Source: Thalassia testudinum | Lineage: Eukaryota > Streptophyta > Magnoliopsida > Alismatales > Hydrocharitaceae | NCBI GenBank assembly: GCA_037157565.1 | Contig: JAZHRO010000050.1 | Span: 42,666,001 to 42,730,000 of the forward strand | DNA: 64,000 nt | Direction of reading: 5' to 3' | The notes under the pieces: model-generated | Databases searched by the model: none | What the model was told of the DNA's origin: nothing | What the model saw: only the letters and a program-made list of their open reading frames with translations | Program-made: the position numbers and the translations under genes | Part shown: in pieces, positions 35,417-47,577 of the stretch | Layout: each line of letters opens with the position of its first letter | How positions within the stretch are numbered: position 1 is the first letter of the stretch

Positions 35417-37039
35417 TGGTTAGCCCATAGTTGTGGGCTATTTAAGTATTTAAGTGCCTGGAAATTAGGTTAATTCTAACATTTATTTAGCATAAATTAG
35501 GATGTAAATAGATTAATTCATATTTTTAATTTAATTACATAATCCATGCATTGCATTCATATTTTAAGTGCATTTAGAATTAGCTTAGAATGACATCCAT
35601 CTAATTAGTTAACCAATTAGGTACATTGTTTTCATTAACATAAAAGTTGAGGGTCTGTATATAAATGACCACAATATTTTAACATTATTTTCTTTATTCT
35701 TCTTCTTGTAGGAACGGCTGGCTGCCGCTCCAACGCCACCAGCTGCCACAGTGAAGAACCCATTCAAGGAGGAGCAGATGTGTTGGATCTGGTCAGGCAG
35801 CTGATTTCAAATTTCTGCAGGCCACTACAAAAGGAGAGAGGATGCTGAGCGAGGGAGGCCTCCACCACTGACCACCACTGTGCAGAGAGATCTCCTCTTT
35901 TCCATTCCATACTGCCGGCCTCAACCGTGGCGGCGAGTCTCCACAACCGTGGGCGTGTGGTGTGACAGACCACACCGCCATCCGGAGCTCGTCCGCATTA
36001 CCGTGAGCACCTTAGCGTGCATCTCCCTCGTCGTCGTCACCAACAACCACCGCCGCAGCTACTGTGCAATCACCCTTTCAGTCAGTTAAGATGTCCGGGA
36101 AATTTCCCGGACATCTGAAGTCCACCCCCCACTCTAGCAGCAATCTCCGTCCTCCCACTTCACTTCCACCACCCACGCCGCAGCAGCCACCTGCTCACCT
36201 CCAGCCGCACGCAAGCCGTGCACAGCCTCCAGCCCTCACGCCCGCTCACTCCACCTTCCTCGCGCCTGCAGCCTTTGCCATCTCCTCGCGCAACCGCCTG
36301 TGCACCCACGCTAGCTGCAGCCGCACCTGCAGAATCACTCCCACGCCCGCAGCACATTCCCTGCGCCTGCCGCACCCGCTCTCACCGTCAACATAGCGTG
36401 CACCGGCTGCAGTGCGCGCCCACGCCTCCAGCAAACACACAGCAGCACCGCGCGGCAGTCCTCACCGCCAACAGGCCGTGCACTCTCCCGCACCCGTCTG
36501 CAACGCACCCCAAAGCAGCTGTAGCACCGGCTGTAGCCACCTCCGCCGGAGCTCATCCGGCCACCTCCGGTAGCCGTATGACACGCCGCCACCACCGCTT
36601 CGAAGCCCTCGATCCAAGGAACTTCCTCCGAGCTTCCCGTGTCCGGCCGTCCACTCCTCGTCGCGCAAGGCAAAGGGGAAAAAATCCCTTGTTTTGCTAC
36701 CGTAACCCGGCCATTAAAAATTACATTTTCTGCCATTGTCAATTTTTAATAATATTTTATTGATTCTGCATTGCGACAAATATCCTCTAGTTACTTAAAA
36801 TTGCTATTCCAACATTGTTTCTTGCTTCAACCTTAATCTGAAGCCAATTTTGGCTTGATTCTTGTCCAAACTAACTACGAACAAACGTTTTTAACTGGTG
36901 TGAATTTTAATACATCATTGCCTCCCTGTGGATATGACCCGCTCCTCTGCGAGTGGTTATTTCTTTTTAAATATTGATTAGCCGATTTTTCCACCACATA
37001 AAACTGCAAACGACTTTAAAGCGAATAATAGACTAGCCA
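35417..37039 (+). repeat. 5' LTR of element D
   Basis: TGGTTAGCC...GACTAGCCA. The first bases have mutated from TGATTAG as in the 3' copy. The TATA box of E (CTATAAAAGG) is here CTACAAAAGG near 35825, and the 3' LTR has the same change. U5 motif CTCCCTGTGGATATGACCC near 36930. A perfect 28-bp palindrome is at 36089-36116. Confidence 0.93.
36089..36116. repeat. Perfect 28-bp palindrome in the D 5' LTR
   Basis: Arms AGATGTCCGGGAAA and its exact complement. Homologous to the palindrome at 50893-50920 in E, but with two changes per arm that keep pairing. Confidence 0.9.
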
Positions 37040-37041
37040 AA

Positions 37042-37060
37042 TGGCGCCGTTGCCGGGGAG
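37042..37060 (+). promoter_or_regulatory. Primer-binding site of element D (tRNA-Asp type)
   Basis: TGGCGCCGTTGCCGGGGAG, two nt (AA) after the LTR. Confidence 0.93.
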
Positions 37061-38265
37061 GCAACAGACGCAATAATTTCTTATTTTGATTATTTGTCAA
37101 TTGCACAGTGATTTAACCATTTATTATTTTCTTTTCTGTGCGAGAAAATTTGTGCAAGAATCAGCCACTGTGAGAAGGCAACCCTTGACATCGCCAGAGG
37201 AGAATTGGACAAGCAATTTTGAAAGGAGGAGAAGGCCGAGGACGCGATGGACACCATTGTATATTTAGTCGCTAGTCTGATAGAATTAAGACTTAGATTT
37301 AATTTTTCATTGCAATTGGTTTGAAACCCTTGTTCTGGGGTATATTTTGAGGGATTTGTTCCCCGATTTTGTTTTGGGCCTGTGTTGGGTAATTTTTGGG
37401 AGCATGTTCCCTTTTCTTTAGATTTAGGTTTTTAGTTTATTGATTACTTTTATTTGCTTGTGCATAAGTAGTTTAAAAATTAAAAAAAATAAAAAAACGA
37501 GCTGCCTGCTAGAAGCTGCCTGCCCTAGGAGGAACCATTTAGGTCTGTATGAGCAGCCTCTAGATTTATTTCTCTGCATTGCGTGCATTTTTGCATTGTT
37601 GATTGCTGGAAGCAAGGTACGCATTCTCTTACTTTGCATCCTATTCTTGATCACACATTGCATTTGGGATTTAATTCAAAGACCACAAAGTTTGTCTTGA
37701 AGCTATTTAACAAGTAGTCACATATATTCGAAAAAAAAAAAGGACTAATTAAAGGAGGGACATCTAAAAATCAAGGGCTTGATTGTAAAACGTGGTGTGC
37801 GATTCAAAATTCAAAATCCTTTTGCGGTGAATGCACACTTATATCTGTTGCACCACAGCATTCATTTAGACACTCCTAAGTCTTGAAATGACTAGGACAA
37901 GAGCCCTCCTACTGTTGGATTCTGAAGTGTTCGGAACTTGAGATCAAAGGTTTTGTAAATCCAAAGAGGGGGATACCCTGTCACGGATTTTTGGGGGTAG
38001 TTGAGAAGCACCACGAAAGCACAGCTTCAAAGGAAGGCTTAGGCCTACTTGCATCCCTCGATCTTCCGTCTTTGGATTTACTTGACCATTTGAGATTTAG
38101 GGAAGAATACTTAAGCTCCAACTAGGTCTTTTTAGGCATTTCGAAGGTTGACAATAGGCGCGTAATTGATTGGGCAACTTGTTTTGTCACCTACAATTTG
38201 AACTAAAGTCAAAAGCCTAAATCTGTAAAGACCAAACAAGTCCTTTTGAATTGTGTTTGTAGTGC
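37061..38265 (+). other. 5' leader of element D
   Basis: Collinear with the E leader. The segment 37905-38125 is markedly better conserved with E than its flanks, and the reading frame ending at 38125 is open in both elements over the last ~75 codons. Confidence 0.75.
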
Positions 38266-41200
38266 ATGCTTGGTAGGCGTTCTCTGAGGAGACAACTTGT
38301 ATTTGATCCTGAACCTGAAAGAATCCTAAGAAGAGACCTTCCAAGGGTAGAAATGGCCGGTCAAAGGAGCCTTAAGGAATATTTCATCCCAACCAATCAA
38401 GCTGGCCCAGCACTACGTAGACCTGGAGGGGACAATCCGTATGAGATCAAAAGTAGTACCATATCCTTGCTACCCTCCTTTTATGGTACTTCTAGGGAAG
38501 ACCCTTACAGGCATATTGAGAAATTCACCGAGGTCTGTTCCACGGTGAAGCTACAGGGCGTTACTGATGACGCTCAAATGTGAACCCTCTTTCCCTTCTC
38601 CCTAAAGGACAAAGCCAAGTATTGGTATCACACCCTTGATAATATAAATACTTGGGATGCCCTGAAGAAGGAGTTTTTGAAGAAGTACTTCCCCATGAGC
38701 AAAACAAATCACTTTAAGAGGGAAATTATGAGTTTTGTTCAAAAGGATGGGGAAGCATTCCATGATGCGTGGGAGCGCTTTAATGATTTGCTGAGACTTT
38801 GCCTACATCACCAGGTGCCTAAATGGCAACTGGTTGAAAGGTTATACACCGAACTTAATGATTCGCATAGGCAAACTATGGATGGTGCTTGTGCAGGAAC
38901 CTTTCTATCTAAGACTGAGGATGAAGCTTGGAACTTATTTGATACTTTGAGTGAGAATTCTATTCACTTGAATTCTGCCTACATGGATAGAAAGCCCACT
39001 CTCATGCAAAGAAAGTTGGAGGAGAATGAATCAACGGACACCCAGAATTTAACCTATCAGATTCAATTATTGAATCAAAACATGGAAAGGCTTATGTCGA
39101 ACCCGAGTTCATTCGTACCTAACACCTCCACATCCCAAGCTTCCGAATGCGTAATTTGTCAAGGCAATACACACGCCACTGTGGATTGCCACTTGGCCTC
39201 CCAATTCCCTGATCTTGTACAAGCGGATTTGAATGCCGCTCAAGGGTTCCGTCCAAGACCTCGTAATGATCCTTTCTCCAACACTTATAATGAGGGATGG
39301 AGGAACCACCCAAACTTTTCATGGAGACAAGGAAATGTCTCAAATTCAGGGAATTACAAACCACAATCCTTTCAAAACCATCAAATGAACCAACCTCAGA
39401 CCTTTGCCCAACCTAAAACCTCTGAGATGGATGAATTAAAGGCGATGTTGAAAACTATGCAAGAAAGTCAAAGTGCCATCATCCAATCTCATGACAAGGC
39501 TATACATGAGATGAAATCACAAATTGGACACCTTGTTGAGGCTGTTAGACAGAGGGAGACTGGGAAGCTCCCTAGTGCTGCTGACGAAAATCCTAAAGGA
39601 AAAGGGATTGTCTTTAGGGACCATGCTCAGGTGGTGACTATTCTGAGGAGTGGGAAAGAAATTTCCAAACCCGATGCTCCTATAGTCTGACCCCCTAAAA
39701 AACCATCCACCCCGACTTTCACCCCCACCGGAGAAGACTTGCCCAAATCTTCTCCACTTGAAATCACCTCACCGGAAGAAGTTGCCCCCGTTCCACACCT
39801 TACTCGACATGACAACCCTTCCACCCAGAGATCGAGAGTGCCTTTTCCAGAGCACTTATCCACCTCTGGGCAGACTTCTACTGGCTCATCTGGAGCCAAA
39901 GATAAGACGGATGAGATTATGGAAACTTTCAAGCAAGTGCAGATTAACCTGCCTTTGCTTGAAGCTATCAGGAAGATTCCGTCTTATGCCCACTTCTTAA
40001 AGGACCTGTGCACGAAAAAGCGGCAATCTAGAAAACAGGTCCAATCAAAAGTTGTCCTGCCTAATTCTGTTAGCTCAATTGTTCAACATGGCACACCCCC
40101 GAAACTTAAGGACCCAAGAGCCCCATACATCTCTGTAGTTATTGGTGACTTACAAATTGATGAGGCTCTACTTGATCTGGGTGCAAGGGTGAACATCCTT
40201 CCGAGCTACGTGTATGAACAACTTGGGGGAGGCAATCTGAAGCCTAGCCCTGTAATCCTTCAAGTTGTTGATCGATCACTTAAGACACCACGGGGAATTT
40301 TGGAAGATGTCCTCATAAGAGTGGAGGATTTCTTCTTTCCCGTTGACTTCTTTGTTTTGGACACTGACCCTACAAACAAGCCAACCAAACCCTCCATCAT
40401 TTTTGGGCCGCCCCTTCCTTGCAACTTCTCATGCTTCAATTAATTGCAATACTGGGGCATTGAAAATGGGCTTTGGGAACAGGAAAATCCGGCTTAATGT
40501 GTTTGATGCTTACAAACAAGCCAGACTTGAGGATTGTTCTCAAGTTGAGGTAATAGATGACCTGATTGAAGAGGTAACTCCTGCAATGTTATGTGATGAC
40601 CCCCTTCAGCATGTCATGCTAAATGAGCATTCCCATCTCTTGGAGGAATGTGAAGGGGATATACTAGAACTAGAGGAATTGCTAGGAGTTTCTACTGAGT
40701 CTCTTCCCCCATCATTTCCGCAGAAGGTAGATTTGCTACCTGAGATGGGGACATCTATTATGAAACCCTCAACCATACAAGCCCCCGACCTTGAGTTGAA
40801 ACCCCTCCCTGACACTCTCAAGTATGTTTTCCTTGGTGCCAATGATACGCTCCCCGTTATCATTTCTGTTGTGCTATCTGAGGCACAGGAGGGAGCCTTG
40901 CTTGAATGTCTATCTAGGCACAAGGAAGCTATTGCTTGGAGCATTGCTGACATTAAGGGTATAGACTCTACACTCTTCATGCACCACATTTATACTAATG
41001 ATTCCATCAAGCCTTTTAGGGACATGTAGAGACATCTGAACCCTAATATGAGGGAGGTTGTAAAAAAGGAAATCCTGAAGTGGTTGGACGCCGGGATCAT
41101 ATATCCCATTGCTGACAGTAAATGGGTCAGTCCCATTCATGTGGTGCCAAAGAAAGCAGGCTTTACTATGGAACTCAACGACCAAGGTGAACAAGTTGTC

Positions 41201-44200
41201 ACTAAACCCTCAACTGGATGGAGGGTCTGTATTGATTACCGCAAGCTAAACACCGCTACCCAGAAGGATCACTTTCCTTTGCCTTTTATTGATCAAATTC
41301 TCGAAAAATTGGCAGGGAATAAGTACTATTGCTTTCTCGATGGATATTCTGGGTACAATCAGGTGGCAGTGTTTCCTGATGACCAGGAAAAGATGACATT
41401 CACGAGTCCTTACGGTACTTTTGCATTCAGGCGTATGCCGTTTGGATTATGTAATGCCCCTTCAACTTTCCAGCGGTGTATGATGTCTATCTTTTCCGAC
41501 ATGATTGACGAGTGTGTCGAAGTATTTATGGCTCGTCTTTCAACCAGTGTCTCCTGCACCTAGAGAATGTGTTGAAACGATGTAAGGAGACTAGTTTAGT
41601 CCTCAGCTGGGAGAAAAGTCACTTCATGATATAGAAAGGAATTGTACTTAGGCATGTTGTATCCGAGCAAGGTTTGGAAGTAGATAAAGCCAAGATTGAT
41701 TCTATTTCCAAACTTCCATTGCCTACGAATGTCAAACAGATTAGATCCTTTCTGGGCCATGCTGGCTTTTATAGGCTCTTTATTAAAAATTTAAGTAAGA
41801 TTTCTAGGCCACTTTGTGACTTGTTGGTGAAGGAATCTCCCTTCAATTTTGATTCAAAGTGTGCCGAGGCCTTTCAAACTCTAAAGGAGGCCTTGATCTT
41901 TGTGCCTATTCTCCAAGCTCCTGATTGGACACTCCCATTTTAGCTTATGTGTGATGCCTCGGATTATGCAGTGGGAGCTGTCCTTGGACAAAGGGTTGAG
42001 GGAAGACCTCATGTGCTGCATTATGCAAGCAAGACTTTAACCGAACCTCAGCAAAACTACACCGTCACTGAAAAAGAATTACTTGCTGTAGTTTTTGCTC
42101 TGGAGAAGTTTAGGTCTTATCTACTTGGGTCTAAGGTGGTTATTTTTACTGATCATGCAACAGTGAAACATCTCATTGCTAAGAAAGATTCTAAGCCACG
42201 TCTGATTAGGTGGACCTTACTCCTTCAAGAATTTGACTTGGAAATACGTGAAAAGAAAGGAGTAGAAAATGTTGTGGCTGACCACCTGTCTCGCCTTCCT
42301 CTTAATGACTCTCTTTCTAGAGACATTCGCGAGACATTTCCCGATGAAACTCTGATGGCGGTAACACCAACTTTACCTTGGTATGCAGACACTGTAAATT
42401 ACTTGGTCACTGGACAAACTCCTGGCTCTTGGGATGAGTAGAAAAGAAAGAGATTCATTTCTCAAGCAAGATATTTTCATTGGGAAGAGCCAGAATTATT
42501 TAGAATTGGACAAGACCAAGTATTAAGACGTTGTGTGCCTGAAGAGGAACAACAAAGTATGCTGAGTTTTTGCCATGAACTTCATTGTGGAGGACACTTT
42601 GGTGCTAAGAAAACTGCTTTTAAGGTTCTCCAGTCCGATTTTTGGTGGCCTTCCTTATTTAAGGATTCTCATAATTTTGTTAAGGCCTGTATTAGATGTC
42701 AACGGACTGGAATGATTGGGAAGAAGAATGAAATGCATCGACATCCTATTCAATCTGTTGAAATTTTTGATCTGTGGGGAATTGACTTTATGGGCCCCTT
42801 CCCGTCGTCCCATGGTTTTGAATATATCTTGGTGGCAATTGATTATGTCTCTAAATGGATAGAGGCCATTCCTACGTGCACAAATGACCACTCTGTGGTT
42901 TTGAAATTTGTGAAGGCCAATATCATATCCCGTTTCAGCTGCCCCAAGACTATTATAAGTGATGGGGGACCTCATTTTCGAAACCACCACTTCAATCGGT
43001 TAATTAAGAGTTTGGGAGTGACTCACAAGGTTGCTACCCCTTACCACCCTCAGACAAGTGGCCAGGTTGAAGTATCAAATAGGGACATAAAAAATATTTT
43101 GGAAAAGACCGTTAAACCTGATAGGAAAGAATGGTCCCAAAAGCTCGATGATGCTTTGTGGGCTTATCGAACGGCCTATAAGACCCCTTTGGGTACTTCT
43201 CCCTTTCGGATGGTGTATGGAAAAGCGTGCCATCTACCTGTTGAGTTGGAACATAAAGCACTTTGGGCTATTCGAAGTGTTAACATGGATTTAGAGAAGG
43301 CAGGTAAGGCACGACTTCTAGAATTAAGTGAGCTTGAGGAGCTGAGTGTAACGACCCGGTTCCCAAGTCCCTACGAGACACGAGAACCGGACCGACTCGA
43401 CTAATCCCAAGACCTAGTCGTCCAACGAGGAAGTAACCAAAAGAGCAGTAAAAATAAACCACATTCAGCATGAATATAACTAACAGTAAGAAAGTACAGC
43501 AGTAAGGAAAGAAACTACTACAGTATATACCACCACAACAGTAGAACAACATTTATCATATAACATGAACTGCAGGTAAAGAAAAGTACAGCGGAAACAA
43601 GAACTACTCACTATAACTGAAACAAAGAGGTACAAAAGACAGTGGTAACTCTACTGGACCCTACTCGGCCCAACGTCCTCTGCAGCCGCTGGCCCTGGCT
43701 GCTCAACACCTGGTCCTGAAAAAGGTAACGAGTGTAACACGTCAGCAAAACGCTGAGTAGAGTGGCAGCTAAACTAAAGACAACCGTAGAGTGTACAGTA
43801 GCTGTTATGTTCTATTACTTTCTTTATTCACATCTTTCAATTGTCTCACTATTTCATTTATTCCCCAGATCTTTTTCTTGATCTCGAATGTTCCTCGTGG
43901 GAACAATCTTGATTGCAGTCTTTTCCAAAAAGTAGAAGTAGCACGTGGTGCTCTCCTGGCCGGGAGAGTCCCCCGTGGTGATCCTACCCTCAGTCAACCA
44001 CCCCAAGGTCACTGACAGACGTAACGGTGACTACAGCACGCGCGATAAACGCACAGGTAGCTAACCCGTACTGGCACGCGGTCAGTAGTTTCCATTAACG
44101 GGTGCGCCCAAAGCACAGCACGGAACCAGTCCAGGGCAGAGCCCTCTTAGTAACAGGGGTCCAACCCCTCCACAGTAACCAAACCGCAGCCTTGCCCCTC

Positions 44201-44704
44201 CACAGTCCGCGCACCCTCGCTTGACTACCCTGGTTTGCCCCAGCGGGCCTAACAAGTCGGTGTGGGAGGCTAGCAGAACTCCGGGGCCCGTGGGGTAGCT
44301 AGTACCTCCCTACACTAGTAGCTCTCCTCGGTACTACGTACGCGAGGGCCAGCAAGTCCGTACAGAGTGGCCAGTCCTAACCCCGGGTCCCTGGGGCGGC
44401 TGGCTCCGCTCTGCACTAAACAGGGGGACAGTCGCTCTCCTTGGTACTCCGTACTCAAGGGCCAGCTCACTTCCCCAATACTATTCCATTCACTTTCCAG
44501 GAGTTCTACTCCTACTTCCCCGTAGGGTTCCATCCTTTTTACTCAAACATCCAGGTTTCACTTTCCAGTTTCACATTCTTACAATCCCTGTTCTCAACCA
44601 CGTTATTTATTCACAACAGGCAGCTGTTAATTCAAATTACAGGCAGCTTTATATCTCTTTCCATTTTCCAAGACTGCAATATTATACATTCCACTAGTTT
44701 TTCC

Positions 44705-44835
44705 CATCCTAGGATTCATGCCATATCCTAGGATCTATCATACAATCTAGTTTTCCAACCCTAGGATTCATGCAACACCTAGGAGCTATCATATATTTCT
44801 CATTCCTAGGATTCATGCAACGTCCTAGGCTCTAG
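44705..44835 (+). repeat. CCTAGGATTCATGC short repeats
   Basis: Three copies of CCTAGGATTCATGC, each followed 5-8 nt later by CCTAGGA or CCTAGG and then a CTATCATA-type word; period about 55 bp. Degenerate tandem repeats inside solo LTR I-2. Confidence 0.75.
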
Positions 44836-45124
44836 TTATGGTTCCATACTTTAACAGATTTTATTAATAACTTAAAACCACTCTACCAGGTACAACGGGA
44901 GTAATGGGGGCGTGATCGGGAATCCCGCGTGCCTCCGCAACTCCCAAGACTGCAACTGAAGGAGGTCCTATCACAAGGATCAAACACAAGGAGTGTCTCA
45001 AAACAGTGTATAGCTACTGTAGACGGGTAGAGGGATTAATTCTGAAAAGAACGCAACTCGAATCACGGAAAACGGAACCTGAACGGGCCCTAAACGGGTC
45101 GAAAATGACGACACTGTGCAAAAT

Positions 45125-46031
45125 CAGACGTCTGGAACTTCTTCCAGACGTCTTAAAAAGTGGATCAGAGAATTACCTGCTCAGCGTGGTTTCCCAGACG
45201 TCCAGAAGTCTGAGGGGACGTCTGGCCTAGCTGCCAGACGTTCGATGGTCACCCCGGACGTCTGGAGGTCGCTCCCTCCGTCTGGTACAACAGTCAGACG
45301 TCTGATTCACGTTGGATGGCGAATCACTTAGCCTGCGCACACCCATCTCCCTCCCTCAGTACGGTCAGTCGACAGGAAGGAAGAAGAAGACGGAAAAACT
45401 CACCTTTCAGACGTCTGGAAGGTCTTCCAAACGTCGCCCTCGCCGTCTGGCTATCAACCCAGACGTCTGATTCTGGAAATTCTTCCAGAATCAGGGCACC
45501 ACTCGGCCTTCGCTCGCGACGCCGCCCACGTCGCACCTCGCGCGCCTGCTGCTCAGACCACAGCAGTCCCCCCTCCACGTCACTCCGCGCCCCCTACGCC
45601 CTCCGCTGGCCAGCCCTAGCAGCCCCGGCGAGCTCGCCCTCACGGTAGAGCTCCGCTCTCGCACGCCGCACCTCCTCCGCGCTCACTGCGGCCGCCGCTG
45701 CTGCCCTCGCGCTCGCGCTCACGCTCACTGGCTGAAGGAGAAGGGGGAGGAGACGGTGGAGATGACAGGAGGGAGCGCGTGGCCTTTTAAGGCCGCGCGA
45801 GGAGGAGAGTGAGGATGTGGCAGGCGTCTGCAGCCGCAGGGAAAGAGGGAATAAGCGAATATCCGGTCTGCGAGCTCAGGCGTGCAGACGACCCGCGCGT
45901 GTCGAAATTAACGGATTTCCAGACGTCTGGAAATGATCCCAGACGTCTGGTCAGACGTCTGGATGTGATCACAGACGTCTGGTCCGACGTCTGGGCCACC
46001 TCCCAGACGTCTTAAAAGACGTCTGGGGTAC
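45125..46031. repeat. Cluster of AGACGTCT palindromes
   Basis: About 17 copies of (C)CAGACGTCTGG or single-base variants, in two groups (45125-45470 and 45916-46031). The best is the perfect 20-bp palindrome at 45915-45934 (ATTTCCAGACGTCTGGAAAT). GACGTC is an ACGT-core sequence of the kind bound by plant bZIP factors. Confidence 0.9.
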
Positions 46032-46364
46032 GCGTTCGTTACACTGAGGAATGATGCTTATGACACCTCTCAAGCTTATAAAGAAAGAACTAAGGTCTTG
46101 CATGATAAGTTTATTCTTCGAAAGACCTTTGAGCCCAACCAACAAGTCTGGCTTTTCAATTCCAGACTTAAGCTTTTTCCTGGGAAGTTAAAATCTCGTT
46201 GGGATGGGCCTTACATAATCACCAAAGTATTTCCGCATGGAGCTGTGGAGATCAAAAATCCTTCCTCTTTAGCAACTCCCTTTATCGTCAACGATCAACG
46301 GTTAAAACCATACATAACTTTAGATGGCCATCTGGTTGACGAAGTCACTCTTGAGGAGCCTTAG

Positions 46365-47577
46365 CTCCTACCATTCTCAGCCTCAGGTAATATCTTCCTT
46401 TAGCTATTTTTGTTTTCAATGAGGACATTGTTTGAACCAGACATGGGGGAGAGGACCTGAGGAATTTTGTTTATTGCATGCATATAAAAAAAAAAGAAGA
46501 GAAAATGAAAAAAAAAAATTTTGAGCTTAACTGGCTAAGTTCTGCAGTCTTAAGCAAATCAGAACTCTAGGGTAGACTAAGTTAATTCTAGGGTCAAACT
46601 TTAGAAGCTAAATGAGCTACTAGCTTTAGACCTTTAGGGTCCTTTGTGGACTTAAAAACTTAAGTAGGAGTTAAGTTGCGGACCATTCCTCAAGAGGTTG
46701 AGGAAGGGAAGCTAGGGTTTGAGTTAAAAGATAGGGTAGTACCTGGAGTCTTATTCTACCTTTTGGTTTACAGGTCCTTGTAACCCAAGCATCCAAATTT
46801 CACACACTTGGTCTGGTAATTAACTTCTTTCTTTCTGAAAAGAGATTTGGTTCTCTTAGTTTTGACTTAGGAAAGGCTTGAAAACACATTTTGATTGGAA
46901 GAGTTCCCGCTGTAGGAGAGGTGGAGTATATACTCACCTTGAAGATGCGATGGTAACATATTACCTCCTCGGTGCTTGTCTCTTAGGATATCCATCCTAC
47001 TGGGGGCATGTAAGCGCATTGTCCGGTTCAGGTACCATGGGCGGCCCTATCTCGAAGTGCCGATTGCCATAGGCCTGAATTCGCTTAAGAAATCCATGGG
47101 TGATACTATCACGAAGTGTCGATTACCAGGAGTTCTTGGGGTCGTTATGGGCGGTGCTATCTCGAAGCATCGAAAGCCAAGCACCCTTCGAGGTATGGTA
47201 ATGGGGACAATGAATCCGACACAGACCGTGTTGATAGCTGATCTGAGGTTAGACTTAGAAGAATCAAACAAACAAAATATATATATATATAAAAAAAAAT
47301 TTAACTCAAATAACTCAGACCAATGCACAGGCACGGATGCTTTAATCTTAGGGATCAATAAAATTTAGGGTAGAGTCAGAAATCAGGGAAACTTGTGCCT
47401 GCAACTCGTCTTTAGCCGACCTAGTCTGTAACTTAGCAACTACTTAGGAACCTTGGGTCTAGAGTCTGAACTTAATATGCTTTTGAAGGAAGACTAAGTG
47501 AGTGGACTAGTCTACTTGGAGTGCTAGGTTTCGCTTAATTTTGCTAGGGACTAGCAAAAACTAGGCATGGGGGTATT
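46365..47577 (+). other. 3' UTR of element D with shared cassette and two PPT motifs
   Basis: AATGAGGACATTG box at 46419-46431 followed by ACATGGGGGAGAGG (46441-46454). Cassette with TATCTCGAAG copies at 47048-47057, 47107-47116 (one mismatch) and 47158-47167 (spacings 59 and 51). (AT)n/A-runs at 47275-47300. The true PPT, AGGCATGGGGGTATT, abuts the LTR (47563-47577). There is no env-like ORF. Confidence 0.85.

Larger units (their letters stand above)
43347..46043 (+). mobile_element. Solo LTR I-2 (Del/Tekay-like) inside D
   Basis: 2697 bp, starting TGTAACGACCCGG and ending CGTTCGTTACA, so its ends form the 7-bp inverted repeat TGTAACG/CGTTACA. Perfect 5-bp target duplication CTGAG (43342-43346 and 46044-46048). 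The D reading frame resumes directly after it. Homologous in reverse to 1-968. No internal domain, PBS or PPT: a solo LTR. It contains ~17 copies of an AGACGTCT-centred palindrome in its last 900 bp, and three CCTAGGATTCATGC repeats at about 44705-44830. Confidence 0.93.
38266..46364 (+). pseudogene. Gag-pol pseudogene of element D, split by a solo LTR
   Basis: Collinear with the 1804-aa polyprotein of E. Defects visible by comparison: TGA at 38581 (Arg codon in E), TGA at 39688, an extra T in the run 40400-40404 (frameshift in protease), TAG at 41027, a 19-bp deletion at 41523-41531 that removes the RT catalytic Asp pair, and TAG at 41632, 41941 and 42439. A 2697-bp LTR is inserted at 43347, after the integrase core. 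The CCHC knuckle (near 39150), integrase zinc-binding residues and DDE triad (42780-43075) are still recognisable. The final ~107 codons lie at 46044-46364. Not functional. Confidence 0.95.

Noticed and set aside
36218..36763. 181-aa and related ORFs in the D LTRs (also 48198-48893)
   Set aside because: Proline/alanine-rich translations of the CAGCC-rich LTR core, not conserved in frame between the two LTRs.
45125..46031. CRISPR-like array from regularly recurring AGACGTCTGG words
   Set aside because: Spacing is irregular, the repeats are short palindromes, and the context is a plant LTR.
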